A stretch of 64,000 nucleotides of DNA from Cenococcum geophilum 1.58 (GCA_001692895.1 KV748183.1:3472001-3536000); one strand, 5' to 3'; positions 46,428 through 58,213 are shown, counted from the first letter of the stretch. Notes: a model not told the origin generated them from the letters alone. Numbers and translations are program-made.

Positions 46428-46695
46428 TGTTCGTACTAACTTAATAGTACGAGTGGGTCGTATCCATGGGCACGAAATATATGTAGTATCGTATGCTTAT
46501 TTGGATGGTGACTATTGATTGTATAAAGCAGACTACGTGGTCTATATACTGATGCACCTCCCCCCTAATTAGTTAGTGCTTCATAAGTGCACCAGACGCG
46601 TAAGCGAGTGGTTGGTGCACTGAACGCGTAAACGCGTACCTGGTGTACCGAACGCGTAAGCACGCGTTTGGTACAACAGGTGCTGTAATTATACA
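46428..46695 (-). repeat. 5' LTR of copia J
   Basis: 268 bp; carries five ACGCGT sites between about 46600 and 46672, arranged in degenerate repeats of GGTGCAC-NN-AACGCGTAA. The adjacent leader begins CTGATTAGTAAGCGCGC on the element strand. Confidence 0.9.
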
Positions 46696-46859
46696 GTTAG
46701 TTTAGTAAGTAAGGTCGGCAAAACTCTATACCACCACCTAAATTAATCCGCGTGGCGTTTCTTAGCGAGAATTTGGCTAATTAAATAACTTTAACCGCTG
46801 GTTAAAGTTCTATAACATCTTAACCACTATAAATTTTTAATACAGTGGTTAACCGCGAC

Positions 46860-49800
46860 CTTAGCATAACTTTTTCTTATCTTATACCCAGTTTGGGGGT
46901 CTTGGCTTCTTAGGGTGTTGCTTATAAAAGCGCTATATAGCTTATTCGCAACCCTTTAGGTCTTCCTTTAGCTACTAGGTTATATCCTTATAATATTTCC
47001 ATTTAATCTTATAAGTTAGGCCCTAAGGGTCTTTATTATATATATTAAGGATTTTCTTAAACTCCTATTTATCTTCTATATTACCGTTATTATCTCTTTC
47101 TACTACTCGTCCTTATACATTACGACGCTCTATAGTATTAATATTTACTTAGCTAGGGATCTCTTTAGCAGCCTAGAGGCGGACCTTAGATATATAAAAG
47201 GATTTATTTACTCGGATATAGTCCGGAAGGTCTATTATAACTGCCCCTTAGTATACTATAAGTACGGGGTACAGGCCGTCCTATTTGTCGTCCTATTTCT
47301 TCTTAGGTCTATTTATCTTTATATTTTTTAAGCTAACTATAACTATATCGCCTTCGTAGAATATCGCGCTCTTATCCCTATAGGTATTAGCATTATCTTT
47401 ATAGCGTTGCTGTGAAATCCAGGCTAGGGCCTTAAGCTATATTAATATCCGCTTAAAGCGGTTAGCTATAAAGTCTGCGTAGAAGAACTCCTTCTTTACT
47501 TATGCTAATAGTATTAGTGGGTAAGGGCTAGTAGGCTCAATTCTAAGGTAAGGGTTAAAGTTATAGTTTATAAAAAACAGGGAGATACCTATACTCTTAT
47601 TAACTTAGTTATTTATAGCAAACTTAGCGAGCGGTAGGTAGTTAACCTAGCTATCCTATATAAAGCTAATAAAAGCATAAAGGTATTTATTTACGGCAGC
47701 GTTAATAATTTTAGTTTAGCCGTCCGTTTCTAGGTGCTAGGCTAAGCTTAGTCGTAAGGTTATCTTAAGGCGTTTACTTAATCGTTGCTAGAAGTCGCTA
47801 ATAAATTATATGCCGCGATTAGAGATAATTGTGCTTAGTATACCGTGGAGCTTATATACATTATTAACAAAGCTATTAACTAGCTCCTCTATTAAGAGTC
47901 CTATTACTAAAATAAGGTATTATATTTTAGTTAGGCGGTCTATAATAATAAGGATATATTTATATACCTTACCGTAGCGTTAGTATACTAGCAGCGTTGT
48001 AATATAGTTAATTAAGATATTGGTTTATAGGCGGGTAGGTAATTTTAGTAGCTTTAGGAAACCGGGCGGGGTAGAATAGGGGGTCTTAGTGCGAAAGTAT
48101 AGGGCATAGTCTTTAATAAAGGTAGCCGTAAACTAGGAGATTTCTAGCTACTAGTATATTCGGTATAAGAGGTTAAGAGTTTTAACCCGGCTAGGGTAAC
48201 TAGCGGGGCCGCTACTATAAGAGCAATAGGTAACTTCTAGGCGGAGGTCTAGGGCGTTAGGGACGAAGAGACGTTAGCGGAAGTAGATNTGTCCGTTAAT
48301 AATACTATATTCTAACTTATTGTAATAGAGTAGTTTCCTAATCTTCTTTAGCTAACGGCAAGCTTTCTAATTACGTAGGGCTACTACTATATCTTTTATA
48401 AGTTCGTTCTTCTAGTATCTTAGCTAGATTAACTTATCTAGTAACTTTTCGGCTATTTTAGGGTCTAGAGCGGCTACAAACTCCGCATTATTAGAGTTAC
48501 GGGACTCGTGTAGTAATTTTTCTAAGATTATAGGGTTAACTTTCTAGGGCGGTATAACGACTTAGGCTTAGTGGCGGAGGTGTTTATTATTAGCGTCCTT
48601 AGGCCTTATTCCTAGTAGCCAGCTTAGGGCGTTAAGGAGCGTAGCTTTACTACTAGGTCTATATATAATTATAAAGTTAAACTATAAAAGGAACTCTGCC
48701 TACCAGACTTAGTGTTAATTTAGCTGCTTAGTAGTTATAAACGTCTATAGGTTTTTATAGTCGGTAATAATTTTAAACGGCTCCTTAGTCCTTTATAGCT
48801 TAGGACGCCATTCCTCTAAAGCCTTAACAATAGCTAAGAGTTCTTTATTATAGATCTCGTAGTTACACTTTAGCGCAAAGTACTTTACGGAGAAGAATGC
48901 GACCGGTCTTAATTTTCTGTTATTATTATATTGGGAAAGAACTCTGCCAGAAGCCTAATTTAATACGTCTATCTCTACCACTGTTTTTTTTATATAGTTA
49001 TAGTATGCTAGTACTAGTGCTAAAGTAAAGGCTCCCTTAAGGGCCTTAAATGATTTGGCTTGTTTTAGTCCCTATAGCCATCCGATATTCTTTTTTAGAA
49101 GTTTTGTTATAGGTATAGCAATAGCAGAGTAGCCTTAGATAAATCGTTAGTAGAAGTTCGCGAAGCCAAGAAATTGTTATAGTTCTTTAATTAATATCAG
49201 GTCCTTCTATTCTTATAAGGCCTGTACCTTCTTAGGGTCCATAGTTATGCCATTAGTTAAAATAATTAAGCCGAGGTATTTTGTTTTAGTAGAGTAAAAC
49301 TTAGACTTATTAATATTAATCTAAAGTTCAGCATTGCCGAGTCTTTAGATGACTTTATTTATATACTTAGTATACTTGGCGCGTGTTTTAGAAAAGATAA
49401 GGACGTTATTAAGGTAGGCAGTGTAGTAGTTATTAAGGGCGTTATATAGAATATAGTTAATATAGTTCTAGAATATAGCGGGTGCGTTATAGAGGCTAAA
49501 TAGTATAACTAGCATTTTATAGAGTCTAAACTAGGTAATAAATACCATAAGCTATTTATAGCCCTCCGTAATCCAGATCCGGTTAAACGCAGCAATTATA
49601 TTAAGTTTAGTAAAGTACTTAGCACCATAGAGTGCGTTAAGTGTCTTACGGATTAGTGGCAGTAGGTATTAATTCTTAATAGTAACTATATTTAGGCCTC
49701 GGTAGTTATAGTAGATTTATACACTACCGCTAGGCTTAGCAGTGAGGAGGAGTAGTGCGGTAGCTGGTGAGGTTAATTTGCGGATAAAACCCTTATCCAG

Positions 49801-51770
49801 CATCTTATTAATCCACTTCTTTACACACCTAAGTTTAGCAGGTAAGAGTGGTCTATTTTTATAGTATGGGGCCTAGTTTCTGGGGGTGATCTTAATTTTA
49901 TGGTCCTATAGTCACTAAGGGGGCAGCTTATCTGCGTTTTTAGGGAAGAAGTGCTTAATATGTTTACTAAACTCCTTTAGTAGGCGTTATAGAATATCTT
50001 CGCGGGTTAATCCCGGTTTACCTTTTAGGAATTTTTTAATATTGGTGTTAACTATCTTCTAACGTAAAAGCTTAGGTTTAGTTTTTAGATTTATTTTAAG
50101 AAAGTTATAGAAATAGGGGGGGGGCACTTTATAGGCTTCCTTTATTGTATAGTCGCCTTCTACTAGTTGGCGGAAAGACCTTTTTAATAGGTTTGGTACT
50201 TCTATTAGGCCTATAGGCAGCTCTTTAAGTAGCTATCGGTGCTTATCTTATTTAACTAGTTCTACTAGCTCCGCTATATAAATCCTTATTACCTTTACGT
50301 CTTTTTATTTATAAAACTAGGTGAAATTAATAGCATAAGTATATTTAATATTATCTAGGTTAGGGCATGTCTAGTTCTCCAGTGCTATAGCTGGGCTAGT
50401 ATAGCTTAGTCGGCCTAGGGGGGCGGAAATAAGGCGGCGGCCCTATATGGTACGCGTAGGAGACGGGTGTAAGGTTAGGCGTTGCGGTGGCGCGGTTTCT
50501 ATTATTCGGGTCTTAGTAGTTCTATAACTAGTCCTTACTATAACGCGAGCTATAATATACGTATATAGTATATAGCTTAGTTCCAGGTGTCGGGCTAGGC
50601 GGCTAGGGTTTAAATAGTGCCTAGGTTGAGGTTAGATTCTTAATAGTAGCGGCGCGAAGCGGACCTTCTTTCTTAGTCTCGGCAGGGCTGGCTAGCCTAT
50701 TATTTTAGTCTTAAGTGCTAGGGTAATCCAGTCTTCTATTGTTTTGTTTCTTTACAGTTATATAGGCTCTCCTTTATTAGGAACGTCTTCTACTATTAGG
50801 GCTTTATATATAGTCCTAGGCACTAGGCTTAATAGTGCTAAGTATCCATATAGGGCGTCCCTACTAACGTCGGCTATCCCCTATAGGAGGTAGTGCTTAA
50901 AGTAGTAGTCTAAGTCGAAGCAAATCTTAAGTTTCCTAAAGCTGGGATGGGGCTTGTGCTTCTAAAGCTAGGGCATACCTAGGATAATTAGGGTAGTAGG
51001 CGAGAGTTTAGTAATAAAAAAGAGCATAGCTTTAGTATAGAGGCCGATTAATATTTAGGCGGTGAAGTAGTCCGTAACAAGTAAAGTTAGGATGCTATTT
51101 ACAAGGCGTAGTGGCTTAGGTGCTAGTAGCTTCTTAGTTATAACGTTATACTTTTTTATAATAGACTCTGCATTAGCAAATGCTATTATAGTACTACTAG
51201 AGTCTACTAGGCTTACTATATTAATATAAACTTAGGGGTATAGGTTATATAATAAGGAGAGTTAGGTTTAAATAAGGATTAATTTCTTATTACTATTTAC
51301 TAATCTAAGATTAAGTAGTAGTTTACTAATAGAAAGGACTAATTAATCTAGTAATAGGGACCTAATCTTCTCATCTTCCTCCTTATATGGTTTAGACCCT
51401 TAAACGCGACTTAGTTTAAAGGTCTACCTTTTAACGACTAGGGTACGGGGCTGTTTTAGTAGGGCGGTCTAGTGTCCGTCTAACTGGTGGTATTAGTCTT
51501 AGTTTCGGTTAGGGTATAGAAAGATAATACCTCGCCGACGACGTAGCCGTGTTCATATTCGCTAACGCGAAGTTACTAATGCTAGGCGTTGTTAATGGGT
51601 TGGGCTCCTATATAGGGCATGGTTTGGAGTAACTAAGCCGTAGGGTTAAAGGGGGGGGGGTTATCCGCCGCGGCTATAATAGGCTCCGCGGTTACCGCGT
51701 TTATAATAGACTCTACAGTTACCGCATCCGCGGTTATTAGTTTGCGTCATTTAATAGGGTGGTATTAGGA
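46860..51770 (-). pseudogene. pol: pol of chromovirus I
   Basis: Read leftward. Protease lies near 51240-50980 with LVDSSSTIIAFANAE; the active-site Gly is now Ser. RT lies at about 49850-49250 with YLNNVLIFS (about 49415-49390). RNase H has the [19 protein letters not shown] motif near 48860-48800. An H2C2 and integrase core lie at about 48300-47650, with IIDRLTKI, IISNRGI-FIS and HLETDG. The C-terminal chromodomain lies at about 47060-46910 (YKIKWKYYKDIT). The clearest reading of any pol here. TAA/TAG stops and changed catalytic residues mark it as dead. Confidence 0.85.
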
Positions 51771-51802
51771 CTACATCAGGAAATTTTTTTTTAGGCACGT
51801 TG

Positions 51803-51950
51803 TCGCAAGCGAAAATCGGGGTCTGCAAAACCTGCGTAAGTCGCAATTTTAGCGATTTGCGGCAACTTGCGGCGATTTACTATAAATACATAGGCTACCC
51901 ATGTAAATCGCCGCAAATTACGACTTAAGTAGACCCTAATTTTCGGCTAT
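51803..51950. repeat. imperfect inverted repeat (hairpin) in T
   Basis: The left arm (GCGAAAATCGGGGTCT ... AAGTCGCAATTT ... GGCGATTTAC) is matched on the opposite strand by the right arm (GCCGAAAATTAGGGTCT ... AAGTCGTAATTT ... GGCGATTTAC) around a short spacer near 51883-51899. Differences are mostly transitions. Confidence 0.7.
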
Positions 51951-51975
51951 AATAAAAACGCAACAAAAATACTAT

Positions 51976-53133
51976 AAAGCTCTACACGAAGCTCTACACA
52001 AAGCTCTGCACGAAGCTCTGCACGAAGCTCTATACAAAGCTCTGCGTATAGAGGCTCTGTACGAGGCTCTGCACGAAGCTCTACACGAGGCTCTGCACGA
52101 AGCTCTACACGAAGCTTTGCACGAGGCTCTACACGAGGCTCTGCACGAAGCTCTACACGAAGCTTTACACAAAGCTCTACACGAAGCTTTGCACGAAGCT
52201 CTACACGAAGCTTTGCACGAAGCTCTACACGAGCTTTGCACGAAGCTCTAACAAAAGCTTTGCACGAAGCTCTACACGAGGCTCTGCACGAAGCTCTACA
52301 CAAAGCTTTGCACGAAGCTCTACACGAAGCTTTGCACGAAGCTCTACACGAGGCTCTACACGAAGCTCTACACGAAGCTCTACACGAAGCTCTACACGAA
52401 GCTCTACACGAAGCTCTACACGAAGCCTCTACACGAAGCTCTACACGAAGCTCTACACGAAGCTCTTATACGAAGCTCTACACGAAGCTCTGCATAAGCT
52501 CTACACGAAGCTCTACACGAGGCTCTGCACGAAGCTCTACACGAAGCTCTGCACGAAGCTTTGCATAAAGCTCTACACGAAGCTCTACACGAAGCTCTAC
52601 ATAAAGCTCTGCACGAAGCTTTGCGCGAGGCTCTACACGAAGCTCTACACGAAGCTTTGCACAAGGCTCTGCATAAGGCTCTACACGAAGCTCTGCCACG
52701 AAGCTCTGCACAAAGCTCTACACGAGGCTCTGCACGAAGCTCTACACGAAGCTCTACACGAAGCTCTGCACGAAGCTCTACACGAAGCTCTGCACAAAGC
52801 TTTGCACGAGGCTCTACACGAGGCCTCTATACGAAGCTCTGCGTACAGAGGCTCTGTACGAGGCTCTGCACGAAGCTCTACACGAGGCTCTGCACGAAGC
52901 TCTACACGAAGCTCTGCACGAAGCTCTACACGAAGCTCTACACAAGCTCTACACGAAGCTTTGCGCGAGGCTCTACACGAAGCTCTACACGAAGCTTTAC
53001 ACAAGGCTCTGCATAAGGCTCTACACGAAGCTCTGCACGAAGCTCTACACAAGGCTCTACACGAAGCTCTACGTACAGAGGCTCTGCATGAGGCTTTGCG
53101 CGACATACGGAGGCTCTACACGAAGCTCTGCAT
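51976..53133. repeat. 12-bp minisatellite array, about 95 units
   Basis: Tandem GCTCTACACGAA with G/A and C/T variants (CTGCAC, GAGGCT, CACAAA). No stop occurs in most frames. Plus frames give HEAL or RSSTRSS repeats and minus frames give SCRA or ELRV repeats, so the many overlapping ORFs are repeat artefacts. A longer variant block (GCGTATAGAGGCTCTGTACG) recurs near 52044 and 52841 and in part near 53071, showing higher-order duplication. Confidence 0.9.
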
Positions 53134-53285
53134 CGGGTCCCCGCTATATTCCCGATAGCCTCTACACGTGCCTCTGCCAAGTGTACCCCTTATCTATATA
53201 CCTAGGTAGCCACCTTATTTTTTACCCTTCCTTCCTTACATCCTCCCTACCTAGGGAGGCACCAGAACGGCAGCCAGCTGAGGAC

Positions 53286-53390
53286 CGTCGCCAGAACCAG
53301 ACGACCGTCGACCGTCGCCAGAACCAGACGACTGTCAACCGTCGCTAGAACCAGACAACCGTCGACCGTCGCCAGAGCCAAACGACTACC
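53286..53390. repeat. 27-bp tandem repeat, four units
   Basis: Units of CGTCGCCAGAACCAGACGAC plus CGTCGAC at 53286, 53313, 53340 and 53367 (last partial). GC-rich and little altered by RIP. Confidence 0.85.
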
Positions 53391-53502
53391 GTTTAAATAT
53401 ACAGCTAGCGAACGGCCGTAGAAAACGATTCGAATTAATACAATTAATCAATTAATCAAATTAGGCGGAGCCTTTAATCAGGCCAACCTTTCCCCTAAAT
53501 TA

Positions 53503-53741
53503 TAGATAGGTAGGCATAGATAGTAGTATAGATAGGAGGCACAGACGGTAGGCACAGACGGTAGGTATAGATAGGTAGGCATAGACAGGTAGTATAGATA
53601 GGTAGGTATAGACAGGTAGGTATAGATAGTAGGCATAGACAGGTAGGCATAGATAGTAGGCATAGACAGTAGGTATAGGTAGGTAGGCATAGGTAGGTAC
53701 AGACAGATAGACAGATAGGTAGGTAGGTAGGTAGGCAGGTA
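53503..53741. repeat. GGTA/GATA microsatellite
   Basis: Interspersed TAGGTAGGCATAGA, CAGACGGTAGG and GATAGACAG units ending in (GGTA)n. The long minus-strand open frame through it (YLYLLSMPT repeats) is an artefact. Confidence 0.85.
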
Positions 53742-53879
53742 CTAGGCCTAGTTAGGAAATCGGTACACAGCTAGCAGATTATTAGGAATACCGCCAATTA
53801 ATAATTTAGAGCCTTTGTAAAGGGTATCCCCCTTATCTTAATTGCTTAATAAATAGCTTTATATTTTATATAGTTATAT

Positions 53880-54085
53880 AGAAATATAAAATATGCAAAA
53901 TATAAAATGTATAAAATATATAAAATGTGTAAAATATATAAAATATATAAAATATACAAAACGTGTAAAATATACAGGCTCTACGCGTTTACTGCGAGTT
54001 GCTATAAAATATGTAGGCTCTGTGCAGTTTGCTGCAAGTTGCTGCAAAATACGTAGGCTCTATGCAGTTTGCCGTAAAATGCGCA
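53880..54085. repeat. AAAATATA array and 40-bp repeats
   Basis: 53880-53966 is a run of about 10-bp TATAAAATA units. It passes into three units of about 40 bp (53967, 54006, 54046) each starting AAAATA and containing GGCTCT and CAGTTTGC. The GGCTCT core resembles the 12-bp array unit. Confidence 0.75.
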
Positions 54086-54183
54086 AACCGCACAAGACTA
54101 TATACGACTGCCGCGACCGTACAGTTTGCCGCAAATTGCCGTAAACTGTAACAACGAGCCCGAAAAAAAATTTCCTGATGTAG

Positions 54184-55440
54184 GTTTACTATCTTAGTAG
54201 GGTTATAGGCATCCTTCTAGTAGCTAGGTAGGCTATAGGTAAAGTACAGTCTATTATTAACACGGCACTTACGCTCCGTGTTTAAGATTCTATTAAGGTC
54301 TATAGGTTCTCTAGTTACTGCTAGGGTTAGGGTTAACATAGGGGCGGGGGCTTAGGTAGGTAGGCGGTAGTTAGCATTCTTCTTAAGGTTGGCTTAGTGT
54401 GTATAGTTCGCGAGGTTTTTAGTAAATACGTCCATCTGCTTACTTTAACCTATATAGTCGCTGTTATTAATTTTATAGGCAAGTCTAAGTACCAGCTCTT
54501 CCATCTTTAGAGAGATAAACTTTTAGAGTAGGTCTACCTTCTATTTATCTATCTTCTTAGCGCGGACTATTAGCTTATTAAGCTCTCCCTTCTAGGACTA
54601 GTAATTACGCCCGCCCTAGGGGAAATAGTTAAGCTTATTCTTTGCGACCTAAGTTATATTAAGGACCTCGTAGTAGGTAATAAGATCTTTAAGTATATCT
54701 TCTTTAGTAGGCCATTTCCACGTAGATATATTGTTTGGGTTCTTATGCATAAGCTCTAGGCCCTGCTTAATAAACTTATAGGCCTTATCCTCTAGCATGT
54801 CCGAGATATAAAGGATCTGGGACTAAACTATGTTAAAGTAGTTCTAGTCCCGGTTAAAGACTCCCTTAATCTTAATATACTAGGTCTTAAAATTAGCTTA
54901 TTATTCTAGCGGGGTACCTTTTCCGCTAAATATTAGCGGGTCTTTAGATCTCCGTTTTTTCTACTAGGTTACTACCGTTGTTATAGGGGTTAATTGTTTT
55001 AGAACGGTAATAGTCTCTACCTAGAAGTTAATAGTTCCTATTTAAGAAGTAATAAGGGCACTAAGGTTTTTGTTAGCTTTCTTGTTAGCGGTGTTTATAT
55101 TATATATACACTATAGTCCTACTTTAATATTGTTAAGAAACTTGTTGGTATAGTTAATAAGGGTAAGGTAAGCTTTACTAGGCTTAAAGGTCTTAGGGTA
55201 TGGTAGGAAGCGGCGGATTATCTATGCAATATTAGGGTATATCTCTATAAAGAGGTCTATAAAGACGTTGCGGGGGTTTTAGGTTTTAGTTATTTTGGCG
55301 TTATTAGTGTCGCCTATCTAGGCGCTAGGTAAAAACTAAGGATCGTTCTAGGACTGTGCTAGGGATATATTAGTTTCAGCAGAGGCGCGCGTAGGTCGCG
55401 ATTGCTCTGGGGCGGAGGTTAATTAGCTAGGGTATAAGGA
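54184..55440 (-). pseudogene. gag: gag of chromovirus I
   Basis: Between the 5' LTR and segment T. The best segment, SKDPLIFSGKGTPLE near 54955-54903, matches the start of the capsid domain in fungal gypsy Gags (D-P-x-F-x-G-x-G-T). A basic C-terminus follows (RKC near 54264). The frame reaches T at 54183, so T separates it from protease. Confidence 0.65.
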
Positions 55441-55482
55441 GTTAGTAATTGCGACGGGGCGTAAATTAAAGATACCACAAAC

Positions 55483-55669
55483 TGTTACAGTGCTGCAATA
55501 AAGTAGACTAAATAACTACGTTGTGGTATAAAGAGGGGAAGAAGGTAGAAAGGGGGTATTATATATAAATAGTAGGGCCGGCCGCCAAGTCGCTAGTAGT
55601 GGGCCAGCTAACAGTAGGAAACAGTACGAGACAGTATAAAACAGTATGCGTTAGGTCAGTGCCGTAATA
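55483..55669 (-). repeat. 5' LTR of chromovirus I
   Basis: 187 bp, TGTTACAG...CCGTAATA; partner of 39833-40019. Confidence 0.9.
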
Positions 55670-55674
55670 CTAAG

Positions 55675-58213
55675 GGTACGGACAATATATAAGTAGACGC
55701 TCTAAGTTAGAAAGCTAAACTATAAAACGATAAAAAACCGTTAGGGGCTTTATTACAAAAGGATATAGACAGATTAATTAAATATAATTATCCGAAAATT
55801 ATAGCAATTTAAGAGGATAATAAACTAGAAAGAGTTTATAAAATACTAGAAAGCTTTTAGGCATAAAGGATCTTTAAGGCACAACTAGAAGAACAGTTAG
55901 AATATCTAAAAGAAGAAATACTGTATAAGCATAGAGAGGTAAAGTATATCCTAAGAAGCATAGCAGAACACTTTATAGAAGATTTCTATAAGGAAATAAT
56001 TTAAGGATATAATAGAGCTATAGGCTTAGTATTAAGACTCTAGAAGGAGTATATTATTAATAGAATCTAGGGCTTAACGCGAAAAGTTATAAAAGAATAT
56101 TTAGATTGCTAAAGGAATAAACTAATAAGGCATAAGCTATACGGAGGGCTACAACCTATTAAAATACTAGAGAGACTATAGGAAGTCATATTATAGGACT
56201 TTATTATTAAGTTACTAAAGTTAAAAGATCCTATTACCGGATAAGATTATAACGTAATTTTAGTAATAGTGGATAAGCTTATAAAGTAGGGATACTTTAT
56301 AGCATATACAGAAAAAATATTAGCAGAAGATGTTGCTAGAATCTATATTAAAGAAGTATTTATAAAACACGGAGTACTAAGTAAGATTATATTAGATAGA
56401 GATTTAAGATTTATAATAGTATTCTAAAAGGTATTCTTAGCGGAATAAGAAGTTAGAGTAGTAACTTCTACCGTATATTATCTGCAGACAGACGGTTAAA
56501 TAGAAAGATTAAATTAGATATTAGAATAGTATCTAAGATATTATATTAATTACGCGCAGAATAATTAGGTATCGTTGTTACTAGTTATATAGTTTATATA
56601 TAATGCAACGCTATAAGAAGGAATAGGTATATTACTATTTAAGGCAAATTATAGGTATAAGCCAAGAATATTATTATTATTACTACGGTAAGTAAAGAAA
56701 ACAAGTAGTATAGCTAAAAAAGGATAAAGACGTTAATAAATCTTTATATAAACCTTATAGAATTAGTAAAGAAAGTATAAAAAAGAATAAAAAAGTACTA
56801 TAATGCTAAGAGATCTAAGGAATTAGATCTTAAGGAGGGAGATAAAGTATAGCTACTACACAAAATTTTTAAGAGTTAATAACTAAGTAAGAAGTTAGAC
56901 CACGTTAGACTAGGACCCTTTAAAATTAAGTAAAGGATTTTACTAGTTATATTTAAGTTAAACCTACCAGCTAAGATAAAGATTTACCCTATACAGCATA
57001 TCGCAATACTAGAGCTAGCATATAGGAATATTAAGCCACTGGTTTACAAAGTAGATATATATAGAGGATAGGAAAAAGATAAATAGTAAGTTATAAAGAT
57101 TGTTAACTATAAGGACATTAATAATAAAATATAGTATAAGGTTAAGTAAATAGGCTATAATAAGACTACCTAAGAGCTACTAGAGAATTTAAAGAACGCT
57201 ATAGGAAAGGTACAGGAGTATTAGAAAAAATTAAGTTAGGCAGTATTAATAAAGAAGGATTACTAAAGAATAAGTTACCTAAGGGTGATCTAAGAAGAGT
57301 AGTTGCCGAACTACTTAAATCTGTTTCCTTTTCGGCTAGAAAAGAATCCATTTTTTTATTACTAAGTTCCTATAGACCCTATTCTATAAGTTTCTACTCT
57401 TTAAAATAAACCTTCTTACAAACCTTCTTAAAACGGATTAACTAAGTGGATACCGTAAGATAAGACTTAAGGGCCCGTTACTAAGCGTTAGCAGCCTCCT
57501 ATTCTGCGTTATAAGAACGGCGTAACTCCACTAGGGCAACGGATAGTTTATTATCTAGCTATATAGCAGCAGATTAAATATAAAACCCTAAAATAAATTA
57601 ATTAGGGAACTAGACAACTATTAAGAGTAATAGGTTACGTATATTTAGCATTAGAGATAGAGTAAACGTTATAGAATAAATAAATATTTGCTTTAGTGCA
57701 CTTTAAATAAAAGAACGGTTGTTGTAAAGATAGATTCGCTAATATAATATAGACTAACCCCTTTTTTAAACAGCAAGAATACGGAGATAGTATAATTTTA
57801 CCAAGAGATAGTATTATAGCGATAGTGCGAGCACGACGGACGGTCGAAGACGAAGAAATTGCTTTAGGTATAATAAGCAATAATATTAACCAAATTAATT
57901 AGATAGATATTACACCTCTAATAAATAACTTAGAGATATTAGAGATCTTTAAGGACGAAAATAAAGAGAAGGGAGATAGTGTTACGGACGCTTTAAGTAC
58001 AATACTACGACTACTTAGGGAAGAATTGGAAGAAGCTAGTTAGTTAATATAAGTACGGTCTAGGATAGAGCTAATAGAGCTATATAATAAGAAATAGTAA
58101 CTAAAGTCACGTAATATAATCTATATAATCTATATAATCTATATAATCTATAACAAAGTAAATAGAGTATACGTTTATTACGTACAAGAAGGATTTTATA
58201 GGAGTACGGTTAT
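55675..58213 (+). pseudogene. pol: chromovirus D integrase, chromodomain and Pol extension
   Basis: Resumes after I with the end of RNase H, then zinc-binding and integrase core (about 55940-56750; ILVIVDKLIK, ILDRDLRFI, QTDG). The chromodomain region lies at about 57090-57200. The frame then continues with GTRQLLRVIGYVYLALE, IFALVHFK, ALGIISNNINQIN and ITPLINNLEILEIFKDEN, through the polypurine tract (57961-57979) into the LTR (TDALSTILRLLREELEEAS). It is lost near the solo LTR insertion at 58214. Same extension as A and B. Confidence 0.8.

Larger units (their letters stand above)
40189..46695 (-). mobile_element. complete Ty1/copia element J, TSD GTTAG
   Basis: 6507 bp with two 268-bp LTRs, TSD GTTAG at 40184-40188 and 46696-46700. 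Minus orientation: leader with tandem repeats, gag and knuckle at the right, integrase in the middle, RT and RNase H at the left. Inserted in the 3' noncoding region of I. Confidence 0.9.
51771..54183. mobile_element. inverted-repeat-bounded satellite segment T
   Basis: 2413 bp bounded by a perfect 21-bp terminal inverted repeat beginning CTACATCAGGAAATTTTT; weaker similarity continues to GG-C-CGTTGT. If the outer CTA/TAG is read as TA flanks, a Tc1/mariner-type TA duplication (51772-51773 and 54181-54182) is possible; no other TSD is visible. Inside are a long hairpin, a 12-bp minisatellite, a 27-bp repeat, a GGTA/GATA microsatellite, an AAAATATA array and a 40-bp array. No transposase frame. 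It sits exactly between the gag and pol coding of I. Confidence 0.7.
39833..55669 (-). mobile_element. Ty3/gypsy chromovirus I, TSD CTAAG
   Basis: LTRs of 187 bp at 39833-40019 and 55483-55669, TSD CTAAG at 39828-39832 and 55670-55674. A polypurine tract at 40020-40033 (minus GGGAAGAGGAGTAC) gives minus orientation. It contains copia J in its 3' noncoding part and segment T at the gag-pol junction. An undetermined base lies at 48289. Confidence 0.88.

Noticed and set aside
51947..53180. Many overlapping long ORFs on both strands
   Set aside because: All arise from a 12-bp tandem unit without stop codons; no frame is favoured and there is no start context or conservation.
51771..54183. CRISPR array
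   Set aside because: Repeats are head-to-tail without unique spacers, in a eukaryotic transposon context.
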